Assembly: GCF_014203045.1 (NCBI RefSeq)
Contig: NZ_JACHIF010000003.1
Location: 310,001 to 374,000 of the forward strand
Direction of reading: 5' to 3'
DNA length: 64,000 bases
Source: Prosthecobacter dejongeii
GTDB taxonomy: Bacteria; Verrucomicrobiota; Verrucomicrobiia; Verrucomicrobiales; Verrucomicrobiaceae
Part shown: piece after piece, positions 49,505 through 61,048 of the stretch
How the letters are laid out: every line of letters begins with the position of its first letter
Numbering within the stretch: position 1 is the first letter of the stretch
Translations under genes and position numbers: made by a program
Notes under the pieces: generated by a model
Databases searched by the model: none
What the model was told of the DNA's origin: nothing
The model's input: only the letters and a program-made list of their open reading frames with translations

Positions 49505-50581
49505 TCACTCTGCGCGGATCGCCCAGCGCAGTTTAGCCGGGGCGGAGCGTGGGTTTTGGTGCTGCTCACTCGGGGTCGCACGGATGACTTCACGGGCAGC
49601 GGTGCTGTATTGCCCCAGATGCAGCCCCTCTTGAAAGGCTTTTTTGACCCGCCGATCCTCGCCTGAATGGAAGGTGAGGATGGCCACCCGCCCTCCAGGT
49701 TTGAGGGAGGCGGGTAGGGCACGCAGCAGGCTATCCAGCACGGTAAATTCCTCATTCACAGCGATGCGGATGGCCTGGAAGACACGGCGCACGGTGGCAT
49801 CCGCATCTTCGGCAGAAACGGTGCGCGGCAGTGCCTGACGGATGCTTTCAGCTAGGGCTTTAGTGCGGGTGAGCGGTGCCTGCCGCCCGGCTTTGCACAG
49901 GTGCTGGGCGATGAGCGCCGCGCGGGGCTCATCGGCATTTTCCTCCAGCAGGAGGGTGAGATTTTCAGGCGTCATCTCGGCCAGCCAAGCCGAGGCCGGT
50001 TTACCCCGCTGCGGGTTCAGGCGCATGTCCAGGGGGCCGTCATGTTTGAAGGTAAAACCGCGCGCCGGGTTATCAATCTGCATGGAGGACAGACCTAAAT
50101 CGGCAAAGATGGCATCAGCTCCCTCTGCCCAACCTTGGTCGGCCAGGGCCTTCACCAGTCCGGCAAAGTTGCAGCGGCGGGCCGTGAAGCTGTCTTCCCC
50201 CATGCCATCCGTGCGCAAACGCGCGAGGGTGCGCTCCAGCTCGATGGGGTCCGCATCCAGGGACATCAGGTGCCCACCGGGTTGCAGCCGCTCCCACATC
50301 GCGCGGGTGTGCCCGCCATAACCTAGAGTGCAGTCCACCGCGCGCTGCCCCGCTTGCAGTTGCAGGCACTCCAGCACCTCTGTCACCATGATGGGGACAT
50401 GCTGGCCAGCAGGGGTTTTGCCCGCAGCCAGGACCTTCGCGACTTCGTCCGGGTACTTATCGGCATTCAGCTCCTTGTACTTGTCCTCAAACCGACGCGG
50501 GTTTTTACCGCTGTAGCGTGGTCGGCGTTTGTGGACGGCAGGGGTGGGATCGGGCCCGGAGGGGGTGGCCTCAGAGTTCAT
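49505..50581 (-). CDS. rsmH: 16S rRNA (cytosine-1402 N4)-methyltransferase RsmH
   Basis: A 358-residue SAM-dependent rRNA methylase. The SAM motif is RAVDCTLGYGGHTRAMWERL, with GLSSMQIDNPARGFTFKHDG and LDMRLNPQRGKPASAWLAEM, and FHSGEDRRVKKAFQE near the C-terminus. The enzyme core normally begins at the segment HVPIMVTEVLECL, here near residue 62, so there is a basic N-terminal extension of about 60 residues (RRPRYSGKNPRRFEDKYKEL). Usually part of the mra/dcw cluster; here it lies between a MazG-like gene and rex. Confidence 0.94.
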   Translation of the reverse strand: MNSEATPSGPDPTPAVHKRRPRYSGKNPRRFEDKYKELNADKYPDEVAKVLAAGKTPAGQHVPIMVTEVLECLQLQAGQRAVDCTLGYGGHTRAMWERLQPGGHLMSLDADPIELERTLARLRTDGMGEDSFTARRCNFAGLVKALADQGWAEGADAIFADLGLSSMQIDNPARGFTFKHDGPLDMRLNPQRGKPASAWLAEMTPENLTLLLEENADEPRAALIAQHLCKAGRQAPLTRTKALAESIRQALPRTVSAEDADATVRRVFQAIRIAVNEEFTVLDSLLRALPASLKPGGRVAILTFHSGEDRRVKKAFQEGLHLGQYSTAAREVIRATPSEQHQNPRSAPAKLRWAIRAE

Positions 50582-50915
50582 TGTATTTCAGGTTGTTGCC
50601 CCGGGCTTTATCGGCCGGGTAGCGCAGTTCATTGCGCTCCAGTTTCGCCTGCATAGCCTCGGCCAGCGGGATGTTTAAATTGTGCGCCAGCTCAAAAAGC
50701 AGGATGCCCACGTCGGCGATTTCATCGGTGATCTCGGCTCGTTTTTCAGTGATGACCTGCTGAGTCTGGGCCTGGGTTTTCCAGACAAAGTGCTGCATCA
50801 GTTCCCCAGCCTCAGCGGCGATGGCCACGGCCATGTCTTTGGGATTGTGAAACTGCTGCCAGTCACGGGCATCGCGAAAGGCGCAGATGCGTTCAGTCAG
50901 GGCTTCGATGGTCAT
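50571..50915 (-). CDS. MazG-like nucleotide pyrophosphohydrolase
   Basis: A 114-residue all-alpha NTP pyrophosphatase of the RS21-C6/dCTPase-like group. The metal-binding EExxE...ExxD pattern reads AIAAEAGELMQHF and EITDEIADVGILLFELAH. The opening TERICAFRDARDWQQFHNPK is typical of the group. It cleans non-canonical or excess dNTPs. ATG 50915 is preferred over an upstream in-frame ATG. The stop overlaps the start of rsmH by 11 bp. Confidence 0.9.
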   Translation of the reverse strand: MTIEALTERICAFRDARDWQQFHNPKDMAVAIAAEAGELMQHFVWKTQAQTQQVITEKRAEITDEIADVGILLFELAHNLNIPLAEAMQAKLERNELRYPADKARGNNLKYNEL

Positions 50916-50995
50916 GCAGGCATCAAACACCGCATCCGGCCCGGCGTCCACGCAGAAGCATCGCCAAAAGCACAGCCAGGCGTTAGGATCATCAC

Positions 50996-51646
50996 ATGCT
51001 ATTTCGTCTCTGCCTTTTCAGTCTGCTCTTGGCCGGGTGTGGCCCTGCCGTCAAACCTACGCCGCAGGCTCCGCGTACGTGGTCCTTGTTGGCAGGAGCC
51101 GCCGCCGCACAATGGCAGCAGGCGGGCATCCCGGACGAGGGGAAAATCCAGGTGGCGAATGGCGAACTCACCCTCGCCGCCGGGCAGCCCATGACCGGGG
51201 CCAAGTGGGTGGGCTGGACCCCCGACCTGCCGCAGACAAACTACGCCCTCACCTATGAAGCTCTGCGCGTGGAGGGAGGCGACATCTTTGGCATGGCTAC
51301 CTTTCCCGTCGGCAGTCACCAGTCGCACGCCACCTTTGTCATCGGTGGCTGGGGTGGCACCGTCACCGGCATCTCCAGCATTGACTTCCAGGATGCCAAT
51401 GAGAACCAAACACGGGCGGAGCAGCGTTTTGAAAACAACCGCTGGTACAAGGTGCGGATCGAGGTCCGCCCGGAAGATCTGCGTGCCTGGGTGGATGACC
51501 GCATCGTGGTGAATGCCAGCATCAAAGGCCGCCAAGTGACCCTGCGTTCCGGCTTCATTGACCACTGCCTGCCGTTCGGCTTTGCCACTTGGAATACCAA
51601 GGCCCGTGTGCGGGCGGTGCATGTGGAGGCTTTGCGGGGCGATTAA
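50996..51646 (+). CDS. Lipoprotein with DUF1080/laminin-G-like fold
   Basis: A 216-residue protein with a lipobox (FSLLLAGC, Cys residue 15). The mature part shows beta-sandwich features of the DUF1080 (3-keto-disaccharide hydrolase) group: NYALTYEALRVEGGDIFGMA, ENNRWYKVRIEVRPEDLRAW and GFATWNTKARVRAVHVEALR. No catalytic assignment can be made. It diverges from the MazG-like gene and is followed by an AT-rich gap of 114 bp. Confidence 0.82.
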   Translation: MLFRLCLFSLLLAGCGPAVKPTPQAPRTWSLLAGAAAAQWQQAGIPDEGKIQVANGELTLAAGQPMTGAKWVGWTPDLPQTNYALTYEALRVEGGDIFGMATFPVGSHQSHATFVIGGWGGTVTGISSIDFQDANENQTRAEQRFENNRWYKVRIEVRPEDLRAWVDDRIVVNASIKGRQVTLRSGFIDHCLPFGFATWNTKARVRAVHVEALRGD

Positions 51647-51760
51647 GCGGAATGCAATAAAATCGTAAGTTTTATAAATCGTATTTGCAGGTGTCTTGAT
51701 TGTTTGGCATGTGCTGGCTAAGTTGAATAAGGTTTTTTTAAGAACCACTTTGTTCTCATC

Positions 51761-52429
51761 ATGAGCCTAAATCTCTACCAAATCTTCGCCCCCTTGATGC
51801 GGCGATTTCGAGGCCAACGGTTTGCGATTTTTAAACAGCACCTCTCGCCTCTGCGCACGGACCAGCTTCTGGATGTGGGAGGTTACCCGGGTTTTTGGAC
51901 TCAGCATGAGCCGACGGTCGGCAGCATTGACACTTTGAATGTTCATGAAGTGCCTTGGGAGCAGGGCAGTCATCCCAACTACCAAATCCGCACTCTTTTG
52001 GGCGATGGCCGGGCGCTGACCGCACCGGATCAGTCGTACCAAATCCTCTTTTCCAACAGCGTCATTGAGCACGTGGGGACTTGGGAGGACCAGCAGGCCT
52101 TCGCGCGGGAAGCTCGGAGGGTGGGAAAGGATCTGTGGGTTCAAACACCTGCCTATGAATGCCCCATCGAGCCGCATTACGTCGGCTTGTACATTCACCA
52201 CCTGCCTAAAAAATGGCAGATGGTGCTGGTCAGGTGGGTGACTCTCTGGGGTTGGGTGCATCGGCCCACTCGTGAGCAGGTAGCTTATGAGGTGAATAGC
52301 ATCCGGCTGCTGACACGGCGTGAAATGGACCTGCTGTTTCCGGATTGTGAAATCCTCACGGAGCGGCTTCTGGGCCTCATTCCGAAATCCTACATCGCCA
52401 TCCGCAAGCAGCGCCCGCAGGCGGCGTGA
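51761..52429 (+). CDS. Class I SAM-dependent methyltransferase
   Basis: A 222-residue cytoplasmic protein of the methyltransferase type-11 group. The SAM motif I is LLDVGGYPGFWT (about residues 36-47), and the post-I acidic strand is followed by LLGDGRALTAPDQSYQILFS and the family's NSVIEHVGTWEDQQAFAREA. The C-terminal half holds two hydrophobic stretches (MVLVRWVTLWGWVH). Members often act on glycans or lipids; the acceptor is unknown. Confidence 0.85.
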   Translation: MSLNLYQIFAPLMRRFRGQRFAIFKQHLSPLRTDQLLDVGGYPGFWTQHEPTVGSIDTLNVHEVPWEQGSHPNYQIRTLLGDGRALTAPDQSYQILFSNSVIEHVGTWEDQQAFAREARRVGKDLWVQTPAYECPIEPHYVGLYIHHLPKKWQMVLVRWVTLWGWVHRPTREQVAYEVNSIRLLTRREMDLLFPDCEILTERLLGLIPKSYIAIRKQRPQAA

Positions 52430-52510
52430 GTTCTTGCACGGGCAGGATTGGCGCATGTTCCCTGCTTGCAAGCCGCCGCGGCTGCTGGCAAGATGCGCGC
52501 CCACCCCATC

Positions 52511-54232
<1,722 letters not shown>

Positions 54233-54262
54233 TTAGGTGGGCCTGCGTGGCTCTTAGCTGAT

Positions 54263-54299
54263 GATCCCGGCCTGCTCACGCGGGCCGGGATTTTTTTTT
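54263..54299 (+). terminator. Rho-independent terminator of ilvD
   Basis: ATCCCGGCC-TGCTCACGCG-GGCCGGGAT followed by eight or more T. It also stands just beyond the 3' end of the convergent minus-strand gene. Confidence 0.9.
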
Positions 54300-54304
54300 G
54301 AGTC

Positions 54305-55204
54305 TTAAGGCCTCGCAGGTTGGCTTGATTTATCTGGCACCAGAGTCATCTGAAAATGAATCTTGAAGTAGTCACCGAGGGCGGTGGCCAGGGCTTTGGC
54401 AAAGCGGCGCTGGTTTTCAGACGTATCGCGAACGCCATTCCAGGGGCACTCCACCTGGATGGCGCTGATGCTGCCTCCATCCCGAGAGCCATGTGCAGCC
54501 ACATCATAGGAACCGCTAAAATAGACAGCTTTGCCGGGTGAGGGTTTGCCGGGGCTGGGGATGGAGCGGAAGCCTTGGGCCTCCAGCAGGGCCCCGAGAC
54601 TTTGAGGACCGCGGATGAGGGCGGAAAAAGATTGGGGGGAGCGTTGATCCAACTCTTTCACACTGGTGAGGCGAAGGTACTTGGGGTCTCGATCCAGTGC
54701 TTCATCCGAGGTGTTGAGTTGGCTGCCGGAGATGAGGTAACCAAGTTCCACCCGTGGTTCTTCATGACGATGGCCGTGGAGGTCGATCGTGAGGCCCGCA
54801 CCGAAGCTGCGGGTGACCTGCTGTTCCACACCTTCGGCAGCCTCGTGAAATCTCTTCCAGGTGGCCGTGGCCACGGGATCTCCTTGAGCGGCCTCATTCA
54901 GTTCACGATTGCAGTCCAATTTGGACCGATGCAGGCGACAGATGACGAGATGAGGGGCTCCCCCGTAAAGCTTCCGCAGTTCCTCGGAGATCATCACGCT
55001 CAGCTCGGCCGTGTTGCTATCTTTGGCGGTCACGCCATAACGGCGGGCGAGGATATTGGCAGGTTTGAGATCTCCCCCGTGAGGCACGGTGATGAGAATG
55101 GGCAGGCTGCCGGGGCGGGCATCCACGTACTTTAAAACGTCCTCCGCTTGAAGGCTCAGGATCGAGGCGGTGAGGGTAAGAAGGAGTAGGCTTTTCCCAA
55201 ACAT
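54305..55204 (-). CDS. N-formylglutamate amidohydrolase-like exported protein
   Basis: A 299-residue protein of the N-formylglutamate amidohydrolase family. A signal peptide (LLLLTLTASILSLQA) precedes the zinc-site segments ILITVPHGGDLKPAN, LDCNRELNEAA and LTIDLHGHRHEEPRVELGYL. Typical members in histidine catabolism are cytoplasmic, so the signal peptide suggests a different, envelope substrate. No hut genes adjoin it. Family confidence is good, the substrate is open. Confidence 0.85.
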   Translation of the reverse strand: MFGKSLLLLTLTASILSLQAEDVLKYVDARPGSLPILITVPHGGDLKPANILARRYGVTAKDSNTAELSVMISEELRKLYGGAPHLVICRLHRSKLDCNRELNEAAQGDPVATATWKRFHEAAEGVEQQVTRSFGAGLTIDLHGHRHEEPRVELGYLISGSQLNTSDEALDRDPKYLRLTSVKELDQRSPQSFSALIRGPQSLGALLEAQGFRSIPSPGKPSPGKAVYFSGSYDVAAHGSRDGGSISAIQVECPWNGVRDTSENQRRFAKALATALGDYFKIHFQMTLVPDKSSQPARP

Positions 55205-55340
55205 GCGTGCAGCCTATGTCAGAGGGAAAGAATCTGTCCAGTCTGGAAGAGATGTCGGTGTGCATAGCTGCGTTGAGTAACGCCGCCGTCAGATGAATTT
55301 TATGTGCTCCAGTAGGTAGAACAAACTCTAAAGTCCCCAT

Positions 55341-58300
55341 TCATTCAGGAGCGGATGAAAGAGTCTTTCTCGCCCATGGTTCAAAGCCCCCCTGATCATC
55401 CTCTTCGAGCAGTTTTTCCTTCAATTTCAGCCAATCATTTCGCCTGTCATTCGCTGTATCTGGATGGTCGAAGTTCAAGCCCGCCAGTGCTTCTATGAAA
55501 TCAGGGAACCATGAGGGAGCAGTCATCCTGGGCTGTGAGATGGACCACAGCGCCCCGTAGTTCATATTGCTGGCCAGAAACACTTGGGTGCCATCTGCAT
55601 TCATCATGGAGCGATGGCTCTCGCTATCCATACCTAATCCACCAGAAACGGGTTCCTGGTAGTGGATGGTGAGTGGCTGTGCCCGTTCGATGTCCCAAAA
55701 TCTAAAGCCACTATGGTCACGTATAAGCAAGGCCCGCCCATCCTGAGTAAAGTGGACCGTTTCACACGTGGAGCCCTGCTCCATCCAGAGAGAGGCTGGC
55801 AGGCTCGTTTCAGCATGCCAAAGCCGCGCCGTACCATCACGGCTAGCTGTGGCGATGAGCTGCCCATCCGGGCTAAATTCCACATGCGAAAGCCAGGCCG
55901 GGTGCTGCATGGGTGTGCCTATGCTCTGGCCTGTTTCTACGCTCCAGAGCCGTGCCGTGCGGTCATAAGAGGCGGTGGCCACGGATCGCGCATCTGGACT
56001 CCACCCAGAGGCGATGATCGTGTGGTCATGTCCTCTGAAAGTCTGTATCTTTTTACCTGAACGTAAGTCCCAGACGTGGGCGAGTTTATCTGTGGAACCT
56101 GAAAGCAATAGCTCCTTCCCACCTGGGGCTAAGCGCAGGGTTTTAACTTCACCTGGGTGCTCCAGTTCCTGAATGACCTTTCCCGTGGCGGTGTCATAGA
56201 TGCGGATATGGCCATCGTTATGTCCTGCGATAAGGCGCGTGCCGTCGTCGGTGATGATCGCTGGGCGTATCTTTCCGGGTTGTTGGTTAGGCGGCCAGAG
56301 TTCCTTCCCGGTCGCGAGTGTCCAGCCATGGATCCAGCCATTCGCCGTCAGTGCATAGCACTTGCTCATGTCTGGGGAAAAATAGGTGGCGTAAACATCC
56401 CCATTGGCTTTCTGATCTAGTAAAATCTTTTCGGTCTTCAGATCATAGATGTAGCAACGATCTCCCGGGTTCAGTGCGAGACACCCTAACTGCCCATCCT
56501 TGCTCATGCGACTGAAATGAAAGTCTCGTTGTCCCTGGACGCCATGCTGAACTGCCTGTTTCCTTCGTGTCCCTTGCCAGACACTGAGGGTTTCACGAAA
56601 GGTATTCTTGGCCCGGTTATGGACTAAAATGGTCTGCCCCTGATGAGAGGGGTGAATGTCTGCTTCTTGAAAAATTTGCCCGATTTTAAAGGGCTCAATC
56701 AAGGTCTCTCCCGTCACAGCATCACTCACACACAGCGCATCATCGTAGCCGTAGCTATAAACATATTTGCCCCGGATATCCGTGACGATGTTGCGTACAT
56801 TGTAGTGGTGTTTGGTGGCTGCGCGCAGGGGCAGGCCCGACTTCGAATCATAGAGCAAAAGCTCATTTCCAGCCCCTCCCATGGTGAGGCGACTCCCATC
56901 CCCGCAGAGCGCTACCTGCCTGATCGAGGAGAGTGGGCTGGCGATCACATTGATTTCAGCTCCTTTGGCCACTTCCCAGATTCTCACGCTGTAAGAGCCA
57001 TCCACCACGGCCAGGGTGTTTCCATCTGCAGAGAGTGTGGCCTGGTGCAGCACCTCATGCGCACGAAAGCTCCAGCGTAGTTTGAGAGTACTGGCATCCC
57101 ACACGCTGACTTGGGTCTTGTTCCAGCCTATCAAGTAGGATCCCTCGGCGGAGATCAGCATCCCTTCCACCGCCTCGTCTAATTTCAGACTTCGCGCGGC
57201 ACCGGATAAATCGTCCATGGACCAGACCTCAATCTTCGATTCGGACACTGCTGCCAGCAGATGACCATTTGCAGAAAATAGCACTTTCTTCACAGGCTCC
57301 ACAGCCCCGCGTGGCAAGGTCACCCACTCTTTGTCTAGCCCGGGTAAAATGAAGACTTCGTTTCTCTGCGTCGCCAAGGCCAGCGGCACAAAAGTACCCG
57401 TGGCCATCTCAGTCACGGGACTGTTTACCGGGATGTTTCGTGTTTCCTTTCCACTTTCTGCCTCCCAGATACGCACCTTTGCATCACTGCCTGCCGTGAT
57501 GATGAATTGACCATCAGCAGACAATCTAGCCGTAGCGGTCGAGGCTACCGGAGGGGTGATGTTAGGCCCCGCAGGGACTGCCAGGGAGGTCTGGTCCACG
57601 ATGGACATGGCATACATTGCCGCTTGCCAGTGGTTGGGTTTTTGCCGGATCAGCTTCGCTAGATAAGTAAGCGCTTGAGAGGAATTTCCTTCCTTCTGCC
57701 ATTGCTCGATCTCTTGCCAGCGAACACGCTCTAGAGCTGCGGCCTGCATTCGGTTCGCCCGCTCGGTGGCCAGCCATTGCATGATGATGCCGGTCATGCC
57801 GAACAAAACCGAAATGGCACACAGCACCAGCAATGCGGCAGAGCGTGGCTTTCTCAATGCCCAATACCACATCGTGTGGGCCCAGGTCCTGGGCGCTGCG
57901 GAGACAGGCTCTCCACGGGCGAAGCGGTCCAGATCCTCCGCCAAAGCCATGGCCGTCGAATACCGATCTTTCGGCCGCTTTTCCAGGCTCTTCATGCAGA
58001 TCACACGCAGGTCTCTGGGCACGGTCGTTATCGTGCGCGGAGCGTCTTGAGACACCTTGCGCAGGATCTCCAGGGCAGACCCACCTTCGAAGGGCGGGTG
58101 CCCTGAAAGCATCTCATACAATAAGGCCCCTATCCCATAAACATCCGTCGCTGTGGTGATGATGCCCGCCTTTTGATCCACCTGCTCTGGGGCCATGTAG
58201 CTAGGGCTGCCCACGATGGCCGTGTAGGTCATCGCAGGTTCAGTCAGGTCCAATAACTTGGCCAAACCAAAGTCTGTCACCAGCGGCTCACCCCTCGGGT

Positions 58301-58874
58301 CCCACAGCACGTTGGAGGGCTTGATATCACAGTGCAGTACCCCACGCTCATGGGCATGGGCCACCGCCCGCGCAATTTTGGCCACGACGGCGGCAATCGC
58401 ACGCGGATTTTCACGCTGAGTCGCTGCCCAATCTGCCACCGTTCGCCCGCCTGGGACATAACGCATGGTGAAGTAGTTTTGCATCTCATGTTCACCGATC
58501 TCGTAAACGGGCACGATGTTGGGGTGGTGCAGATTGGCCGCAGCTTGAGCTTCGGTCTGAAACATCCTCAGCGCCTTCCTCCCCGCCAGCTCTCCCGCTA
58601 GGATCATCTTCAGCGCCACCTCTCGTTCCAGACTCCTTTGCCGGGCCCGATAGACCACACCCATGCCTCCACGGGCGATTTCCTCGATCACCTCGTAATC
58701 GCCAAAACCATGCCAGCGAAGCTTCTCAAAGAAAGGATCCGCCTCTGAAGAATCCACCTCCAAAGCCAGACGCAGCAAACACTGGGCGCACCTTTCACCC
58801 ACTGCCATCGGTGCACCGCAGGTGGTGCAGGTCATGTCTGCAGCAGGATTGGGATCAGGCAAGGTTTCCGGCAT
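55341..58874 (-). CDS. Receptor-type Ser/Thr kinase with WD40 propeller
   Basis: A 1177-residue membrane protein. A small zinc-ribbon-like N-terminus (CTTCGAPMAVGERCAQC) is followed by a kinase (about 55-325) with IARGGMGVVYRARQ, HCDIKPSNVLW, DFGLAK and GSPSYMAPEQV. The HRD arginine is cysteine, as in many planctomycete-type kinases. A transmembrane helix at about 345-367 (LLVLCAISVLFGMTGIIMQW) leads to a C-terminal half with many WD40-type blades (VRIWEAESGKE, HVWDLRSGKKIQTFRGHDH, ARLWSVETGQ). It likely senses outer signals; partners are unknown. Confidence 0.93.
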   Translation of the reverse strand: MPETLPDPNPAADMTCTTCGAPMAVGERCAQCLLRLALEVDSSEADPFFEKLRWHGFGDYEVIEEIARGGMGVVYRARQRSLEREVALKMILAGELAGRKALRMFQTEAQAAANLHHPNIVPVYEIGEHEMQNYFTMRYVPGGRTVADWAATQRENPRAIAAVVAKIARAVAHAHERGVLHCDIKPSNVLWDPRGEPLVTDFGLAKLLDLTEPAMTYTAIVGSPSYMAPEQVDQKAGIITTATDVYGIGALLYEMLSGHPPFEGGSALEILRKVSQDAPRTITTVPRDLRVICMKSLEKRPKDRYSTAMALAEDLDRFARGEPVSAAPRTWAHTMWYWALRKPRSAALLVLCAISVLFGMTGIIMQWLATERANRMQAAALERVRWQEIEQWQKEGNSSQALTYLAKLIRQKPNHWQAAMYAMSIVDQTSLAVPAGPNITPPVASTATARLSADGQFIITAGSDAKVRIWEAESGKETRNIPVNSPVTEMATGTFVPLALATQRNEVFILPGLDKEWVTLPRGAVEPVKKVLFSANGHLLAAVSESKIEVWSMDDLSGAARSLKLDEAVEGMLISAEGSYLIGWNKTQVSVWDASTLKLRWSFRAHEVLHQATLSADGNTLAVVDGSYSVRIWEVAKGAEINVIASPLSSIRQVALCGDGSRLTMGGAGNELLLYDSKSGLPLRAATKHHYNVRNIVTDIRGKYVYSYGYDDALCVSDAVTGETLIEPFKIGQIFQEADIHPSHQGQTILVHNRAKNTFRETLSVWQGTRRKQAVQHGVQGQRDFHFSRMSKDGQLGCLALNPGDRCYIYDLKTEKILLDQKANGDVYATYFSPDMSKCYALTANGWIHGWTLATGKELWPPNQQPGKIRPAIITDDGTRLIAGHNDGHIRIYDTATGKVIQELEHPGEVKTLRLAPGGKELLLSGSTDKLAHVWDLRSGKKIQTFRGHDHTIIASGWSPDARSVATASYDRTARLWSVETGQSIGTPMQHPAWLSHVEFSPDGQLIATASRDGTARLWHAETSLPASLWMEQGSTCETVHFTQDGRALLIRDHSGFRFWDIERAQPLTIHYQEPVSGGLGMDSESHRSMMNADGTQVFLASNMNYGALWSISQPRMTAPSWFPDFIEALAGLNFDHPDTANDRRNDWLKLKEKLLEEDDQGGFEPWARKTLSSAPE

Positions 58875-59029
58875 TCAATTATCAATGAGAGGATCCATCA
58901 AAAAGGCTAAAACTGAAATGAGAACTTCAAAGTCGGCAGCAGGTGCATGAGCCACCCTAAGGATGCATCACCCTTCCACCTCCCCGTCATTACATAATCA
59001 CTGACATTCCCTATAAAATCAGCCCAGCA

Positions 59030-60697
59030 TCAGCTCCCTGGGAGCTGGAGGAATCGTCCCATCTCCTCGGCCACTTTTGTCACTACCGCCTCCCAGTCCC
59101 CACTCTGAGGCTGGCGGAAGAGGCGCATCACCCCAGGATACCAGGGGGAATCATCTCGCTCTAGCAGCCAACGCATGTCCGGCACGTGAGGCAGTAAAAG
59201 CCAGGTCGGCTTTCCCAAAGCACCTGCCAAATGAGCGACGGAGGTATCCACACAAACGATGAGATCCATCGCCATCACCAAGCCCGCAGTTTCTGCAAAG
59301 TCCTCCAACTCCCTTTCCCAGACCCGAATCGGTAGTTGCCTCACCGCCGTCTGGTCCACCTCGCGTAGGTGCTTTTGCAGACAGTGAAACTCTGCCTCCT
59401 GGGTCAAGAGCCCTGCCATGGCCAGGCATGTCATGCTGCGCTGGGCATCGTTGGAGTGATCAAGACTCCCTGACCAAGCAAGGCCGATCCGGGGGCGCTG
59501 CTTTTGACCCAGTCGCGCTACCCATCCCTCTAAATAGCGTTGAGCTACCCGGACGTAGGGTAGACGCGAGGGGATCAACTCCAGTGGCAATCGAAAGGCC
59601 CCTGGAAGGTTCATCATCGGGCACTGGAAATCACATGCTGGCAGCTCCTGCCCAGTGCCGATCACCTGAACGCATGGGAAACTCTCCTGCAATAATCCTA
59701 CCAGCCCCGTCTGCACCTCCAGGCTCACCTGCGCCCCGCGCTCTACCAGCAAAGAGACGTAGCGGCAAAAATTCAATGTATCTCCGTATCCTCCATCCAG
59801 GTGGATCAGGATGGACTTCCCCTCCAGATCCTCTTCGCCTAACCACAAAGGCGCAGTAAAACACCGCATGACCTTGCCGTAGTGGGCAGAGCGCCACCGC
59901 CACTCAAACATGGGCCACCCACGCTCATAGTCTCCCTTGAGGATGCGCATCTCTGCTTCATTCCACCAAGCCTCTGCATAATCGGGCCGCACTTGCACGG
60001 CGTTTTCACAACTTTGGATGGCCTCCTCCAGCCGCAGCAACTCCCGTAGAGAGAGGCTACGATCATAATGAGCCTCCGCATAGTTAGGCCGGAGCTGGAG
60101 CGCTGCATCATAACTTTCCACGGCCTCCCTAAATCGCCGCAGCCGATGCTGGCTATGCCCCCGAAACACAAAAGCTTGAGCATCGTGAGGGCAGAGCTCA
60201 ATCACCTTATTTTGACAAACAATGGCTTCCTCAAAACGCCCCAGATCATTCAACACACTGCCCTTATTTTTCCAAGCCTGGGCATACTCAGGTTTGATGA
60301 AGATGGCCCGCTCCTGGCTCAGCAAGGCTTCCTCCAGGCAATGTTTATCACGCAGGGTGATGCCCCGGTTGCAGTGTGCCTCCGCATAGTCGGGTCTCAG
60401 TCGCAGGGCAGCATCGTAGCCTGCCAGCGCCTCATCATACCGCGTCAAAAGCCGCAGCACATTGGCTCGGTTCGCCTGCGCTTCTGCATAATCGGGCTTG
60501 AGCTTGATCACCCGGTTGTAGAGATCCATCGCCTCCAGAAAATCTCCCCCTTGGGCGTAGGCGGCCCCCAGCCATTGCAGCGCCACCACGTTATCCGGTT
60601 CCGCAGTTAAAATCTTTTGGTACTCAGCCCGGGCCTCACCCACTCGTCCCTGACGGTGGGCTAAAATCGCTGCCTCCAGTGTCATGCCTGCCTTCAT
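59030..60697 (-). CDS. TPR protein with glycosyltransferase-9-like C-terminus
   Basis: A 555-residue protein. Residues about 5-280 are at least seven tetratricopeptide repeats (LKPDYAEAQANRANVLRLL, LRPDYAEAHCNRGITLRD). Residues about 300-550 resemble GT9/heptosyltransferase-fold domains often fused to TPRs: ILIHLDGGYGDTLNFCRY, PRIGLAWSGSLDHSND and CVDTSVAHLAGALGKPTWLLLP. ATG 60697 overlaps the stop of the upstream membrane-protein gene (ATGA), which decides the start. Such proteins are sometimes O-GlcNAc-transferase-like; the acceptor is unknown. Confidence 0.88.
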   Translation of the reverse strand: MKAGMTLEAAILAHRQGRVGEARAEYQKILTAEPDNVVALQWLGAAYAQGGDFLEAMDLYNRVIKLKPDYAEAQANRANVLRLLTRYDEALAGYDAALRLRPDYAEAHCNRGITLRDKHCLEEALLSQERAIFIKPEYAQAWKNKGSVLNDLGRFEEAIVCQNKVIELCPHDAQAFVFRGHSQHRLRRFREAVESYDAALQLRPNYAEAHYDRSLSLRELLRLEEAIQSCENAVQVRPDYAEAWWNEAEMRILKGDYERGWPMFEWRWRSAHYGKVMRCFTAPLWLGEEDLEGKSILIHLDGGYGDTLNFCRYVSLLVERGAQVSLEVQTGLVGLLQESFPCVQVIGTGQELPACDFQCPMMNLPGAFRLPLELIPSRLPYVRVAQRYLEGWVARLGQKQRPRIGLAWSGSLDHSNDAQRSMTCLAMAGLLTQEAEFHCLQKHLREVDQTAVRQLPIRVWERELEDFAETAGLVMAMDLIVCVDTSVAHLAGALGKPTWLLLPHVPDMRWLLERDDSPWYPGVMRLFRQPQSGDWEAVVTKVAEEMGRFLQLPGS

Positions 60698-61017
60698 TTC
60701 CACAGCCTTTTCACCATCCAACGCCATGACCAGCCGCCGACCAATAAGACCCATCCTTGCAGGGATGGCAGAACCCAAAAGGCCGCCATCACCCACAGGA
60801 AGGCTAGGCTTTCCAGCCACGTCCGCAGGGCTAAGATTCCACCTCGCTGCGTCGCCCGGATAGCTTGAGCGATGTGAAAACCCAAGCTCACGCTTAAAGC
60901 AATCATGATGCCCTGGCGCCAAAGCTCAAGCGTCTCTGGCAGCAGCCACCAGGCGAGTAGGCCCAATAAGCCTCCCAACAAAATCGCTAATCCGAAAAAG
61001 GGTGAAACGGCAGCCAT
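60694..61017 (-). CDS. Small membrane protein of unknown function
   Basis: A 107-residue protein with about four hydrophobic segments (FFGLAILLGGLLGLLAWWLL, IMIALSVSLGFHIAQAI, LAFLWVMAAFWVL, GWVLLVGGWSW). I do not recognise a family, though the pattern is similar to ATP synthase protein I-like small proteins. It begins 31 bp after the kinase gene and overlaps the TPR gene by four bases, so it belongs to that transcript. ATG 61017 is preferred to the longer extension. Confidence 0.7.
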   Translation of the reverse strand: MAAVSPFFGLAILLGGLLGLLAWWLLPETLELWRQGIMIALSVSLGFHIAQAIRATQRGGILALRTWLESLAFLWVMAAFWVLPSLQGWVLLVGGWSWRWMVKRLWK

Positions 61018-61048
61018 GAGCGGTAGGCGAGGGCAGTTCAATCGTTGG

